Source of the DNA: Morinoia aosen
Taxonomy: Eukaryota > Arthropoda > Malacostraca > Amphipoda > Talitridae
Assembly: GCA_030386875.1 (NCBI GenBank)
Contig: CM059563.1
Location: 18,246,001-18,310,000, forward strand
Reading direction: 5' to 3'
Length of the DNA stretch: 64,000 nucleotides
Part shown: one piece after another, positions 33,965 to 46,315 of the stretch
Position numbering within the stretch: the stretch's first letter is position 1
How the letters are laid out: every line of letters begins with the position of its first letter
Notes under the pieces: model-generated
Databases searched by the model: none
What the model was told of the DNA's origin: nothing
What the model saw: the letters and a program-made list of their open reading frames with translations, nothing else
Translations under genes and position numbers: made by a program

Positions 33965-34035
33965 GCTGCGTGACAGTCACCAGCAGCGTGACAGTCACCA
34001 GCAGCGTGACAGTCACCAGCAGCGTGGCAGTCACC
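33965..34035. repeat. 18-bp tandem repeat, 4 copies
   Basis: Four copies of CAGCAGCGTGACAGTCAC, the last with one change (GTGGCAG). Confidence 0.9.
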
Positions 34036-35794
34036 ACCAACACAACTAAGGCCCCTCATCCAACACAATTCCCCTAAATTGCGCAGTTCTTACGCAGATT
34101 ACGCTTCATTTGCAAGTCAGCGGCACATAAGCAGCAGCGTTGGCCTGTGAGCCCTCGATTGTTAACAAATGAGCTCGCTAAGAGGCGGAATATAAGCTGC
34201 TAGAGAGGCCGAGTGGTCACCAAGAATGTGGCATTGTGTGGTGCGGCCGAAAGCTATACACTCACAACCTGCTCCATAAAGCCATTGTTTTGACTGGGAA
34301 TGAGAAAGCAAGCTCGACTGAAAGGGAATTATTTTCTTCAGGGCCGTGAATATGCATGCTGCCGCATTGTTTTGGTATTAGCGATGTCTGTCGTGATGTG
34401 ACTTGAGCCATGTGCACAATGCGGCTTCGCTGACAACTCTATCGAGTTTGAGTACAATGTAGTAATGCTGCAAATTAGCCGAGCGTGTTTTGTTGTGGTG
34501 ACAATTGCTGCTCTCGGAAATTGGGGCCTCATTTTGAATCATGAACGACCTCGTGCTTTGCATCGAATAATGGTTTAGTGGTCGTTTTAGTGGTCTACAG
34601 CAGGTGTTCTTTTCTTGGGAGTGAATGTTTCTTCATGCGTGCTTTACTAATTAGCCTTAACTCTCATTGCACAGAATCGATTAAGGAGTTTGAAGAAGAA
34701 ACACAAGTAGAACACCATGATAAATGTGTAATTTTTGTAATTTTTTGCACAGTTCTGCGCTTGGGATTAGATGCCTGCAGAACTGAAGCTGGATTTCCAA
34801 CTAACTCGTGTCGTCACATTGGTATAGACCGAAGGAAGGATCTTCGTTGGCTTAGCTCTGGTTTTGGCTCTGCAAGCGGTTTTTTCATACGCTCACTTAC
34901 TGAAAACCTTTCAAAGTTGCTAGGTCGAACTTTATTTGAAAACACGTCAAATAGTCTTAAATTTAGTAACGCTTCGAAGAAGCTGATGTACACGTTAAAT
35001 TTATGTTACAAGATGTAGCATGTGTTACACACTTCAGATAAGTGGTCACTTATTAGAAGCATCGGAGTGGAGTTAATTCAACATGTGGCCTAATGATGCA
35101 CGTTGATGTCGCACAAAACGCTAACCGTAATTTTTGCTCATGACGCACGCTAATTTGTTATTTGTCTTCCTAAGAAAACAGTGCTGCTCTTTAACTACTC
35201 ATTTCGCTAGATTATAATCATACAATTGAAGTTGTGTCAAAAATCCAGAGATATTTAGCCGGGACTCAAGAATAGACACTTGGAAGCCACTAAAAGATGT
35301 TGCTTTGTTTTTTATGAAAACATAATCCGCTTTGTTATTCGTAGTGGTAAAACCAAGAACCATATCTGCAACGAATATACGTTGTCGTTCTGGTATAACC
35401 AAAAGTTCTTCTTTCCGTTTGGCTAGGATACGAGCTGTTTTTATAATCAAAACCTTCAAATTTTACTTGAAAAACTCGAACTGGAGAATTTTAGCCGAAA
35501 AAACAGCACTTTTCATACTTTGGTCAACTGAAGAACTTTTGCTACCATGCATTCGGCTACGACGACACAAATGGGCTGACAATGCAGCCCCAGACGTACA
35601 GAACGATGATATCACTGGACGGAGACATGAACTCTGGGCAACGTCGCTTGAATTCCCGCATTTTCTGGAAAACCCAAACACTAGTGCACGACGATCACGA
35701 GGCACTAACTCTATACATTAAGCAACATGGTATGATCAGTGCCTTGCTCTGAGTGGCGACCGGACGTGAGATGTGTTGAACATGGCAGTCGTCC
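34036..35794. other. unassigned region with open frames of unknown meaning
   Basis: A plus-strand frame of 146 codons at 34578-35018 and one of 129 codons at 35332-35721 are the longest non-repeat frames here. Neither contains a motif I recognise, and the first ends inside a 90-bp block (34963-35052) that is duplicated at 37120-37209. They may be transposon debris or chance. Confidence 0.25.
34963..35052 (+). repeat. 90-bp direct repeat, first copy
   Basis: Begins TTAGTAACGCTTCGAAGAAG and ends GTGGTCACTTA. It matches 37120-37209 with only a few substitutions. Confidence 0.85.
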
Positions 35795-36075
35795 GCCCGC
35801 ATTTGATCGTATGCAACGCACGCAAACTGTAATGGTTAATTAGTGGGGTCTTCTCTTTGCATTACTATTCAAATTCCGCTCGCGCTGACCGTAAGCAATG
35901 CTCTGAAACTTGGATGGCTAATGAAGTGGGATCTCCTTTTTCCTTTAAAAGAAAAACTTAAATGGCTTCTCATTGGAGTAATTCTCTCTTTGCATTAAAC
36001 CTAAAATTCCGCTTGTATTTGATCATAAGCAACACACTCGAATTCAAAAGGCTAACTAGGCTGAATCTTCTCTTC
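35795..36075. repeat. degenerate ~95-bp tandem repeat, 3 copies
   Basis: Recurring order of ATTCCGCT, TGATCRTAAGCAA, GGCTAAYTAG and CTTCTCTTTGCATT blocks. Strongly diverged. Confidence 0.5.
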
Positions 36076-38169
36076 GCATTGAAAGCCAAACTTAAATGGC
36101 AAAATTAGGGAAGTCGAGTGAAGGAATTTGGAAGACAGCCCATCTAGTTTTCAAAGAAGTTTAGTAATTTTTATTTTTTTGCTAGTTTGCAGAGGTGAGG
36201 GCTGAAAGAAATACTATACACTCCTCGCTGTTTTCTGTTCAAGAGACTAATCTAGAAAAAACTCAGAACTATCTAGAAATGCTATCTACATAGAAGCAAT
36301 TTTTAACACAGTGCTTAGAATGCGGTCGAATTAGATGAAAACTGAAAGCCAGTAGATAATGTCAGTGATGAAATTCCTAAGCCGATAACCCCGTGTCCAG
36401 AAAATTTAACACAGTGCTCTCTTGACGTCACACATGTAACATCAGAAGCCATTTATATTATCTGCCTGTTGCTCCTACCAGCTTTCAACATGAGTGTTTA
36501 CGAAAGTTTTGCACTTCAAGTTCAAGTAACGTGAAGTACAAGCTCAGTGTCCTGAAGATTAGAATTACTTCTCTCTATTTATAGCAACAAATATAAACAA
36601 TACTTACCGGACGCAGCATACTTGCATCCTGGTCCGCAGCTTAGGAAATACCGCAGCTTGCGTCACGCTCACACTTCAAGCTTGTAACTTTTAAACGTTA
36701 GGAAAATATCTTCTTCTTCGTAAATAAATATTCCCAAGCGTGGTACCTCCACTTGAGATGGGTAGCCAGTATACGAGCTATGCTATTAATAGGATCTCAG
36801 GAACGCAAGTTTAATGCACGAGGGGTTCCCTAGGCTCATCACTGCTGGTAAAACAACCGATGCGAATTTTCCTGCAGAACGAATTTCGGGTCAAATGTTT
36901 ACGTGACTCTGGCTTATTGATCGTGAGTATTCGCTACAAAAATCCCAAAAATGTCTACCTTATTTTGTTGATGCAGTTGAATTGTCCAAGTCTACTTTGA
37001 CAACTTCAAAATTTTCCTTTGATGAACACAGAAAGAGACATTGACGGCATGTAATATTTCATTTTAGAGAGGACAAATACTTACGCAATTAGCAAGAGCT
37101 TTCTCCAGTAACGCTTCGCTTAGTAACGCTTCGAAGAAGCTGATGTACACGTTAAATTTATGTTACAAGTTGTAGCATGTGTTGCACACTTCAGATAAGT
37201 GGTCACTTAATTGGAAGACAGTGAATAGGATTTCCTAAGCTGCGGACAGTGAAATTCAGTACTAAAATGAATTACCGATTGAAAACGATGAAAAACGTTT
37301 GATAAATTGAGAAGAAAATCAAATAATTTGAAATAATGAAAAGTAAATGATTAATACGTTTACACAATGCGGCAAACGCAAAAAAGGAATCTTGATACGA
37401 GCTGGAACAAACAGAACTGTAGGCTGGACTCGCCGATATTGGCCGTAGCCCTACATGGAGGCTGGAAAATAGGCCTTAACCTCCACCTGTTTGAGATATT
37501 ATGTTAAACATGCTGATTTATGTCTGTGTTATGCAAAACAAAAAAGGCACAAATGAACTATTTAAACAAGAGTAACAGCGGCTCGTAAGCTCATACGTGT
37601 AGGGAGATATGAATTTGGACTCATTTGGAGTGAAAAACACATAAGTAAAAATTTCCCTATTCTCGAAATGAATTAGAAAAATTGTGGTTTTTAAAAAGAT
37701 AGGAACTATGAGTCTTAATTCATATTTCTTTTAAATTTTTATTTATTGTATGATTCTATGTTTCGCAGAATGTATTTGAAACGAACAAACACTGAAAATA
37801 AAAAGTCTTGAAAACGTGGTCCATGAACAAAAGCCCTGATTCTTATCACTATACGAGCGATATTTAAGCAGTACTCAGTTATGCGAGGGTCTTCCGCGCT
37901 CACAAATGCGTCAAAGTTTGAATTTTACGGTAAATTACGATTCTTGCTTCTATTTTGATTGTATCGCTGGAATCTTGTAAAAGCATGCGCTGCCTGAATT
38001 TTTAGAGAAGAATTGCTCATTTCACAGCCTGCTACGCGTTTGACCCTATTATTAGACGAAAATTGAGGAATAAAGAATTAGAAATAGAAATACGTACGAT
38101 AAAAACGAAAATTAATCGAAAAAATTGAGATATGGGCCATAAAATGGAGAAATGGAAATTTGAAGATCT
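36076..38169. other. no gene seen
   Basis: Two kilobases without a supported gene. The only recognised item is the second copy of the 90-bp direct repeat. Confidence 0.4.
37120..37209 (+). repeat. 90-bp direct repeat, second copy
   Basis: Near-identical partner of 34963-35052. The surrounding sequence is unrelated, apart from an extra TAACGCTTCG just upstream. Confidence 0.85.
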
Positions 38170-38615
38170 GGTGCCGGGGCAGCCAGGTGCTGGGTACTTT
38201 TCATGCTCAAATTCCCCTTAGGGGGATACAACTATTGCATCTATGGGAATTTGCGCTCCCAGAAGAAAGTTGTGAGGTCCCGAGTCACAGTTAACCGGTG
38301 CTACTTCTCTATAAAAACTTAATATTTTTCATTGCAAGGAACCATCTTTTTCCGGTTCACTGCTGTAATTTTTCATCATCTGCTACTTTTTTATTTAACT
38401 GTTATCTTACTTCATAAGCTTTCTTTTTAAATAATGCTTTATGCGCTAGTGACCATTGTACGAACACACTTTGTACATGGATTTCCCATTCCCTAAATCC
38501 CGTGCTAAATGGTACTTTCCTCCATTGGGTACGCCTTTATTGTGGGGTAAAGTAGGCATACGCTAACTAATAATCTTATCTAATCTAATCTGATGCTAAA
38601 GCTTTATTTAAGAAA
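38170..38615 (+). mobile_element. LINE-like repeat fragment, copy 2
   Basis: Shares with 50195 and 51595 the ordered blocks CCCCTTAGGGGGATACA, TATGGGAATT, GGAACCATCTTTTTCCGGTT, CACTTTGTACATGGATTTCC and CTAAATGGTACTTTCC, and ends in TCTAATCTAATCTGATG. Short tandem tails of this type are common at 3' ends of non-LTR retrotransposons. No open reading frame. Confidence 0.6.
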
Positions 38616-38694
38616 AACTTGAGGTCGTGGGATAGCCAAGTTGACTTAGAATTGCTTACGTTGCCAGCTGTGTTCTGCTACGACCACGTAAATT

Positions 38695-38937
38695 GGTTGG
38701 AAATCGGGCCTCTTAAGACAGACGCTAACCAAGTTAGGCCAAGCAGAAGTTAGACTGTCATTAAATATTGTGCCTGGTTGGAAATCGGGCCTCTTAAGAC
38801 AGACGCTAACCAAGTGAGGCCAAGCAAAAGTTAGACTGTCATTAAATATTGTGCCTGGTTGGAAATCGGGCCTCTTAAGACAGACGCTAACCAAGTGAGG
38901 CCAAGCAGAAGTTAGACTGTCATTAAATATTGTGCCT
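38695..38937. repeat. 81-bp tandem repeat, exactly 3 copies
   Basis: Three almost identical units starting GGTTGGAAATCGGGCCTC and ending AATATTGTGCCT. The unit is 27 codons long and is open on the minus strand (38646-38894), but this looks like a by-product of the repeat. Confidence 0.95.
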
Positions 38938-39400
38938 GTCTATTTTATGGGCTCACACTTACAACAGTTGACGAGACTAATTTGTTGTCAAAATCTGGAG
39001 TTTGTACATAGCAGATAAAAATGATACAAAGCTGCATGTTCTCAGAATAGCAGGAAGGTTTTCATAACCGAACCTCCACTAAACGCTAAACAGAAATTTC
39101 TAAAGTTCTTAAAGAGTTTTTTTTAAGTTCTCAACACTCATTTTTAAAAGAAAGCGTATCGTTGCACGGCATTGTCATGAGTTCTCTAGCATAGACATGA
39201 TAAAAGTAAATCATAAAATCTTTTTAATTACAAGCTCTCGCATCCTTCTTTGTTTTCATCGCTTTCAAACTCCCCATTAAATAATACGAAGTATCACGCT
39301 ACGAAGACAAGCCTACATTTTGTTCGCATTCAAATTCCACATTAAATAATACGAAGTATCCCACTACGGAGACAAACCTGCATTGTTTCCCACCAAAACG
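38938..39400. repeat. mostly plain sequence; ~66-bp duplication at its end
   Basis: At 39268-39392 a unit with ATTAAATAATACGAAGTATC and CTACGAAGACAAGCCTACATT occurs twice. The rest shows nothing. Confidence 0.6.
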
Positions 39401-39576
39401 CGTTGCACTTTGTAGCTCGTGCAGAGAGATAACCTTTTGCCTGCTGTGTGTGGGGCAAGCGGGGGAGTGCTGAAAGCGGGGGGCGGGGAACGTGGATTAC
39501 ATTGTATGCATATTTGTGTGGGTGAGTGGCCTAGATCGAAGATGCTCCCCCCTCATCAAAATAAAAAGCTTCTATC

Positions 39577-40371
39577 GGGAAGGGGGGGGGGAGTGTTGGG
39601 TGAGGGGATATGAGGAAGGGTTTGGAAAAAGGGTGAGGGGAGATTAGAAAGGGTTGGGGGAAGGGGTGAGGGGAGATGAGGGAGGCTTGGGGAAAAGGTG
39701 AGGAGAGATGAGTGAGGCTTGGGAAAGGGGTAGGGGGAGATGAGGGAGGCTTGGAGTAAGGGTAGAGGGAGATGAGGGAGGCTGAGAAGAGGGTGAGGGG
39801 AGATGAGGGAGGCTTGGGGAAAGGGTAGGGGGAGATGAGGGAGACTTAGAGAAGAGGGTGAGGGGAGATGAGGGAAGCTTAGGGAAAAGGGTGAGGGGAG
39901 ATGAGGAAAGCTTAAGGAAAAGAGGGTGAGGGGAGATGAGGAAAGCTTTGGGAATAGGGTGAGAGAAAATGAGGGAAGCTTGAGGAAAAGGGTGAGGGGA
40001 GATGAGGGAAGCTTTAGGAAAAAAGGGTGAGGGGAGATGAGGAAAGCTTAGGGAAAAGGGTGAGAGAAAATGAGGGAAGCTTAAGGAAAAGGGTGAGGGG
40101 AGATTAGGGAAGCTTAGGGAAAAGGGTTAGAGAAAATGAGGGAGGCTTAGAGAAGAGGGTGAGGGGAGATGAGGGAGGCTTAGAGAAGAGGGTGAGGGGA
40201 GACGAGGGAGGCTTAGAGAAGAGGGTGAGGGGAGATGAGGAAAGCTTAAGGAAAAGAGGGTGAGGGGAGATGAGAAAAGCTTAGGGAAAAGGGTGAGGGA
40301 AGATGAGAAAGGGTTGGGTAAGGAGGTGAGGGGAGATGAGGGAGGCTTGGGGGAAAGGGGAGGTGGTTGAG
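39577..40371. repeat. purine-rich 33-37-bp minisatellite
   Basis: About 20 units of the form GGGTGAGGGGAGATGAGG plus GAGGCTTAGAGAAGA. The plus strand is almost entirely purine for nearly 0.8 kb, interrupted mainly by CTT and T. Such a tract can form triplex or G-rich structures in principle. Confidence 0.9.
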
Positions 40372-40565
40372 GAGTTATTTTGCTGAGGTTCCCCCAGAGG
40401 GGGCGTGTGGGGAGGAGGGGACTGAGATCGATCGCGAGGGGAATTATGGCGTGGAGTTATGCAATACAGCCTGCGTCTGAGGCACTCCTTAAATGTCAGC
40501 CCTTGTGCCTGAGTTCATTTCTAGAGATGTAAAGCCCTGAAGAGCTCGTAACAGCTGCCGTGATT

Positions 40566-40733
40566 CTGGTTATCTGTTCATCAGTAGAATAGACATATGT
40601 CACATGATATCACTTTACAATGGTTATTTGTGCATTAGTAGAATAGACATATGTCACATGATATCACTTTACAACGATGATTTGTGCATTAGTAGAATTG
40701 AAATACATATGTAGCTTGATATCACTATACAAC
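40566..40733. repeat. 54-bp tandem repeat, 3 copies
   Basis: Units with TTTGTGCATTAGTAGAATAG and CATGATATCACTTTACAA. The third unit is more diverged. Confidence 0.85.
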
Positions 40734-42395
40734 CTCTGGAAAAACTTCCTTACCTGTCTATGTCATTCTTGTGGTAAAAAATGGCTACATTAGTGGAAAA
40801 AAATGTACTTGGGTGCTTGCATGAAAAAGTGTTTATTTTTTATGTCATTATTGGGATAATTGAGTGTCACGTTTTGTTTGGAGAGAAAATGTAGCACTCA
40901 AAGGTAAGCGTGCAAGGAGATAGAAAACGTGGTGTAAACCTGAAATTGATTTTCGTGACGAAAAATTAGGTTTAGATATTTTTTCAGGTACGAATCAGTA
41001 TTTCTTCATTAAATTAGTATTCTCATCTGGGCGGTTGTTCATTGGTTCTCATGGAAACTAGCACATATTTAACATAATTATATATTTCGAAGCAGCTATT
41101 TCGTTATTTTTGAATTTTCAATAAAAAAACATACCATTTTTCATTCCAGTATCCTGGTTCCCTCTTTTTTATTGATAATTATATATTTATATTACACACC
41201 ACCCAGTTTCTCCCATAACAAGCGTACAGTTTTCCTCACACATATGCAAGTCGTTGTTTTCACTCGTGTTCGTATGCAGAGAGGAGGTTGTTGTGTCGGC
41301 TTTGACGTCGCGATTCCGCCTACACTAGACCAGTCCCTCCTCGCCTCCTCGCCTCCTCGCCTCCTCGCCTCCTCGCCTCCTTGCTCAAACATCTCTCAAA
41401 TTAAACATTTCATATTTAAACTTTATCGGAAATAAACTGTATTTCTTTCTTTTTTCAACACCCGAGACCCGAAACAAATGTATTACCTCACATTTTCCTT
41501 AACGAGTTTTAGAATTAAGCTGTTTCTTACAGTTTCTTTTTCGTCCCAACAAACGGAATTGTCGCCGTTTTTAACGCTCTCTGGTACGCTCGGGGGTGGT
41601 GTCTATGCTAAATTCAAGTGCAAGCTTATCTTATCAGTCCATTGAACTTCAGTTTAATTATAACCTTGTCATTAAGCCTTTAGTTCAGTTATAAACTAAT
41701 CACCAAGACTTCAGACTTTCTTAACAAACTATTCGATTTACAAATAAATTTAATAAGCACCGACACTTGAGTTTTGCAACACAATAATCACAGAATTATA
41801 GATTACCCTCGAAACTGTGGAGGAAGTATTGCCACCAAGCTTCAATGTTCATGAACTCTGCGGCAGAGCTGAACCAGGCTGCCACCAGCAGATCCGTTAA
41901 CTTAAAAGTGGACAAATTAAATCAACATTGTTTGATAAAACTGAGTAAGCGCTCGTTGTGAGATTCAGACTAGTACCAAATATGATACAGCACGGCTGCG
42001 TGGCGGCGACAGCCAGCCGTGTGTTGTGTGGGGTGACTCAAATACCATCCGTAACAAAATAATATATGAATGACCAATATAGGAGTAAGTTTATTTCAAA
42101 CAAGCAGCGAAACTCTTAATTTCTAGATCAAATACGACTAAACAGAACAGTGGTGTAAACAGCAGAAAAATAACTCAGTCAACACGACGCTGTTTCTATC
42201 TGAAGCGAATAGGAAAGCATCCCCATAATGGATAAGTGCGCCGAGTATTCAACTGATAGCACATTTTCTTGGTACTGTTTTCAGATTAAACGGATCACAG
42301 ACTCTCATCAAAGGATCCTTTCCAATGTTTTTTCCAACACTGATCGAAGCTTATATTTGCTATTGCAGAGGCCCTCAGCTGCACTTATTCTTAGA
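40734..42395. repeat. no gene seen; (GCCTCCTC)n microsatellite inside
   Basis: At 41337-41386 an 8-bp unit GCCTCCTC is repeated about six times. No coding region is supported elsewhere in the stretch. Confidence 0.5.
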
Positions 42396-43075
42396 CTCTT
42401 ATCGAAACTTACCAAAGCGATTTCCTAGATTCTTATCAAAGCGTTTTCCGAAACTGTAATTGAGACGTGCCTAAGCGATTTCCTAGACTCTTATCAGAGA
42501 GTGGGGGAGTGGACCGTGGCCGAGTGGTTAAAGAAAGCGTCCTTCTCGGGAAAGTGTCGGCAGTTCGAATTCCGGCAGTGCTGCTCGATGATTTCTCCCC
42601 CTTGATAAAAGGGAGAACTCAGCCATAGTTCCACACTCCACCCAGGTGTCAGAAATGGGTACCGGCTTGACCGGAAGTAACCGTCATTGCGTCTTAGTTT
42701 CGTTACAAGGCATTTGAAAAACCGATTTACAAGACCTATATGTATCAGGCTTGATTGGAATAAAACATCCTTTTTTCCTTTCTTTATCAAAGCTTTTTCC
42801 AAAACTCTAATCGAAACTTACCAAAGCCATTGCCAAGACTCTTTCTGAGGTTCTTTCAAAAGTTCTTTCAAGGCCCTTACACTGAACTTTACAAAGCTCT
42901 TGTCAAGACTCTTGTCAAGACTTACCAAAGCTATTAACAAGGCTTTTACCAAAGGTTTTCCAATACTCTTATCGAAACCTCTCGAAACTTTCATCAAGAC
43001 TTACTTAATATTTAACCATTTCTCTTACAATGACTTATTTAATCTTTCCAAGGCTAAGACTTTGACCGAGGCTTT
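42396..43075. repeat. degenerate minisatellite split by a SINE
   Basis: Loose repeats of CTTATCGAAACTTACCAAAGC, GACTCTTATCA and TTTTCCAAAACTC-like blocks lie on both sides of the SINE at 42495-42776. The array is old and units are irregular. Confidence 0.55.
42495..42776 (+). mobile_element. tRNA-derived SINE, complete copy
   Basis: The head has an A box TGGCCGAGTGG at 42517-42527 and a B box GTTCGAATTCC at 42563-42573, so it derives from a tRNA (Ser/Leu-like A box). The body contains ACCCAGGTGTCAGAAATGGG and TACCGGCTTGACCGG, shared with the SINE at 1-216, although the heads differ. It ends in AATAAAACATCC followed by T-rich sequence. TTATCA occurs at both borders and may be the target duplication. 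Confidence 0.85.
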
Positions 43076-44864
43076 CTCAGCGACTCCGAGTCCGTTACAT
43101 GGAGACCAAATGGTAACGTTTCGTCATGATCGTCTACATAGCGGTACCATTCGGTCTGTCTAGCGCTACGAAACAGTCAGATTTCAGCCGTGTGCTGTGG
43201 TGCATTCTTGGTACGTGTATCGTCACCATTTGGTAACCAAAATGACGGGGAACTGGGTTGGCGCGTACTTATTTACTTGTATTTAGGAATTATTTTTTTC
43301 CTGACGCGGCAAACAGGTATATAAGGTGCTTAATTTGTGTTATTAATGCAGCATCTTCAGTTGAGTGTATTTTTTTCAGTGCTCTCGGCTGGGGTCGCTG
43401 AAAATTAGCCTAGTCGATTTTTATTACAGAGTTTAAAAATGGCATCTTTGACAGTTTTTGTTGTAGTTGTTTGCTTTGTAGTTGACTGTTGAAAAGTTGT
43501 TCAGAACTATACGGGCATCTATGCAGCTTGGGCTATGTGGAATTCGTTAATAAACATTTATTCCATGGAACTACAAAAATTTTAAACCATTACGATGAGA
43601 ATAAAAAATATTCACAAACAGAATTAATTTTATCAACAGAATTAATTTTAATTAATTCTATGGACTAACAAACTCCATATAGTACCAATAAAAGAAATAA
43701 TTATTCGCCAGTGAATTTCCTTGGTAAAACGTTGCGTTTTGGTCGGTGCATTGCATGCGTAACGTGCAACGTTTTTGCATTAAGGATTTGCTCGTGTAGT
43801 ATGCAGTCTGGTAGGTTCTCTGCAGATCTGCTGGAAGGAGACTGAGCGCTAGAGTTGAACGTCCTAGCGAAATTTCGAGAATCGCAGCCAGCAGTTCGTT
43901 GCTACCAATTCTCTACACGATAATAACGCGTCAGGCAGCAGTGCTATGTTTTCTTTGTATGCTTGTGTGCCCTATTGCATTCGAAAATTACAGCATTTTT
44001 TTAAAGTTAGAACTATTGTTCATTGGTGATGGGTTATGGGTCGGTTCATTCGTGGGAAATTTTCTGAATTGGATGGTTTAAACACGTGTTCTTCCTTCAT
44101 TCGATTCCTCCATTTTTTTTCGTGATGGGATACTATCGGATTGAACTTTAATTGAAATAAAATGCAGTTCAAAAATAAACAGAAATTTTTAACCATAATG
44201 TAGCATTTAGGTATCTGACTCAAAAACTAAAAGTAGGGTTGGGACGGACACACCACTCAAGTAAGCAAGCAAACACTAAAATAACTGCATGTTAACCATA
44301 AAGAGATTTTTCTTATCTGATTATTACCACGAGGAAAAATTTAACAATATTGTCAAGGCAAGAAGGCCAGAATTTGTATCCTCATATAGTTTGGGTGCTG
44401 GAATCCAGTAGTGTCAGCCCGGTGTATCTTCCCGTCGAGAATAGGAGGAATGTTTTTCTTCTTCCGATTCTCGTGTTTGGAATGGGCACCGTCTCTACAG
44501 GGGTAACTTCATTGTGTATTGGTGTTAAACAATTTAATTTTTTTTAAACAATTTGAAACATCTTATTTACCACAAGCGATACAGCATTAAATTGATTCTT
44601 AAATCTAGCACAATTGACACATTTGAGTATAACTACTTGTGGGCATGAATTGGTTCATCTACAAAGTGTTATTCAGTGTTAGTTGTAAAGCATATGAAAA
44701 TCATCTGAGCATTTGAACTAAATTGGTCGGAATAAAATATTCTTCCAGTGAACCATTTCAAGAGTTCAAAATTTTCCGGTCTTTTGGAAACTGTTCTTCA
44801 AAATTACTTAAAATCTGTGAGCGTATATGAATTTATAAATTGCTAACACGCATTCAGGTGTGCA
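43076..44864. other. mostly empty; candidate promoter and tiny ORF inside
   Basis: Apart from the candidate first exon at 43318-43492, no gene or repeat is supported. A short AT-rich duplication (AACAGAATTAATTTTA) lies near 43618-43660. Confidence 0.35.
43318..43492 (+). promoter_or_regulatory. TATA/Inr with signal-peptide-like mini-ORF
   Basis: TATATAAG at 43318-43325 is followed by TCAGTT at 43357-43362, 10 bp further than the ideal spacing. At 43439 the context AAAATGG opens a 17-codon frame, MASLTVFVVVVCFVVDC, which looks like the core of a signal peptide. Secreted arthropod proteins often start with such a small first exon. No clean splice donor or second exon could be fixed, so chance is possible. 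Confidence 0.25.
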
Positions 44865-45665
44865 TTTCAAACAGATTTATTTCAGTACATCTGCTATGCG
44901 GGTAATTCTTTCATTTCAATTCAATTTTAACTCAAGACAACCGTATTTACTTCATTTCATCCACTACGCAGGCATTGCATTTATTTCAATTCACCCACTA
45001 TACAGACACTATATATTTATTTCAATTCATTCACTAACTTTTTCTTAACTTTTTCTTAACTTTTCTTAACTTTTTGGCCGTGACCCAAAATCTGCCCAAA
45101 ATAGAATTTTTCATTCATTATATGAATATTATTTTGAAAACAGGTTACTGTAGGTTGACGCAAAGATGTTACACAGACTCTTAGTGACCCTTAGGTTAAG
45201 AACCACTGCATTGCGTATACAGACATATTTAGTTCGATTCATCCACTACACAGACAATTTATTCATTTCAATTCATCCACTATCGAGACAATATATTTAT
45301 TTCAATTCATCCACTATCGAGACAATATATTCATTTCAATTCATCCACTATCGAGACAATATATTCATTTCAATTCATCCACTATACTGACAATTTATTC
45401 ATTTCAATTCATCCACTATACTGACAATTTATTCATTTCAATTCATCCACTATACTGACAATTTATTCATTTCAATTCATCCGCTATACTGACAATTTAT
45501 TCATTTCAGTTCATCCACTATACAGACAATTTATTAATTTCAATTAATCCATTATACAGGCAACATATTTATTTCAGTTGATTCACTGTACAGACAATGT
45601 ATTTATTTCATCTCATCTACTATACAGAAAATACATGTATTTCTATTCAATTTCAACACTAGACA
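44865..45665. repeat. 34-bp minisatellite
   Basis: Clear array from about 45215 with units CAATTTATTCATTTCAATTC plus ATCCACTATACTGA; looser units occur at 44880-45035. CATTTCAATTCATCCACTAT recurs more than ten times. Confidence 0.85.
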
Positions 45666-45957
45666 ACCGTATTTACTTCACTTCACCCGCTGCAACTACA
45701 ATGCTAACATGCTATTTAGCGCTCCGGAGTTGCCATGAACACTATATGGACTCGACACGAAGGTCACCTCTACAAGAAGCGATGCTCCAGATCCTCTGCG
45801 AGAGCTAGGCAAGCTCCGTGCTCTTGCTGCGCGCCCCGTTAATGTTATCACTTGCGTCCCACGTGTTGTTGGGGGCTTCCGTGTGTGCTGCGTGCCTAGC
45901 GCTGGCTCGGCTCATGACGTACCCACAGCACGGTTGCTAGAACCGCATTCCTCGTAT

Positions 45958-46315
45958 ATATTATTATGTAATATAATATGATGCAGTATTATATTACGTT
46001 ATATTGTATTATATTGTATAATATTGTATCATATTATATTATATTATATTATATTATATTATGTTATATTATATTATATTATATTATATTATATTATATT
46101 ATATTATATTATATTATATTATATTATATTATATTATATTATATTATATTATATTATATTATATTATTTTATATTATATTATATTATATTATATTATATT
46201 ATATTATATTATATTATATTATATTATATTATATTATATTATATTATATTATATTATATCATATTATTCTGTATAACTTTATATTACATATCATATTACA
46301 TTATACTACATAACA
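45958..46315. repeat. (ATATT)n microsatellite
   Basis: Almost pure 5-bp repeat from 46020 to 46260 with degenerate flanks. Ile/Tyr/Leu-rich open frames in all plus frames are by-products. Confidence 0.95.

Noticed and set aside
38646-38894. 82-codon minus-strand frame with a 27-residue repeat
   Set aside because: Explained by three copies of an 81-bp tandem repeat; no promoter or conservation.
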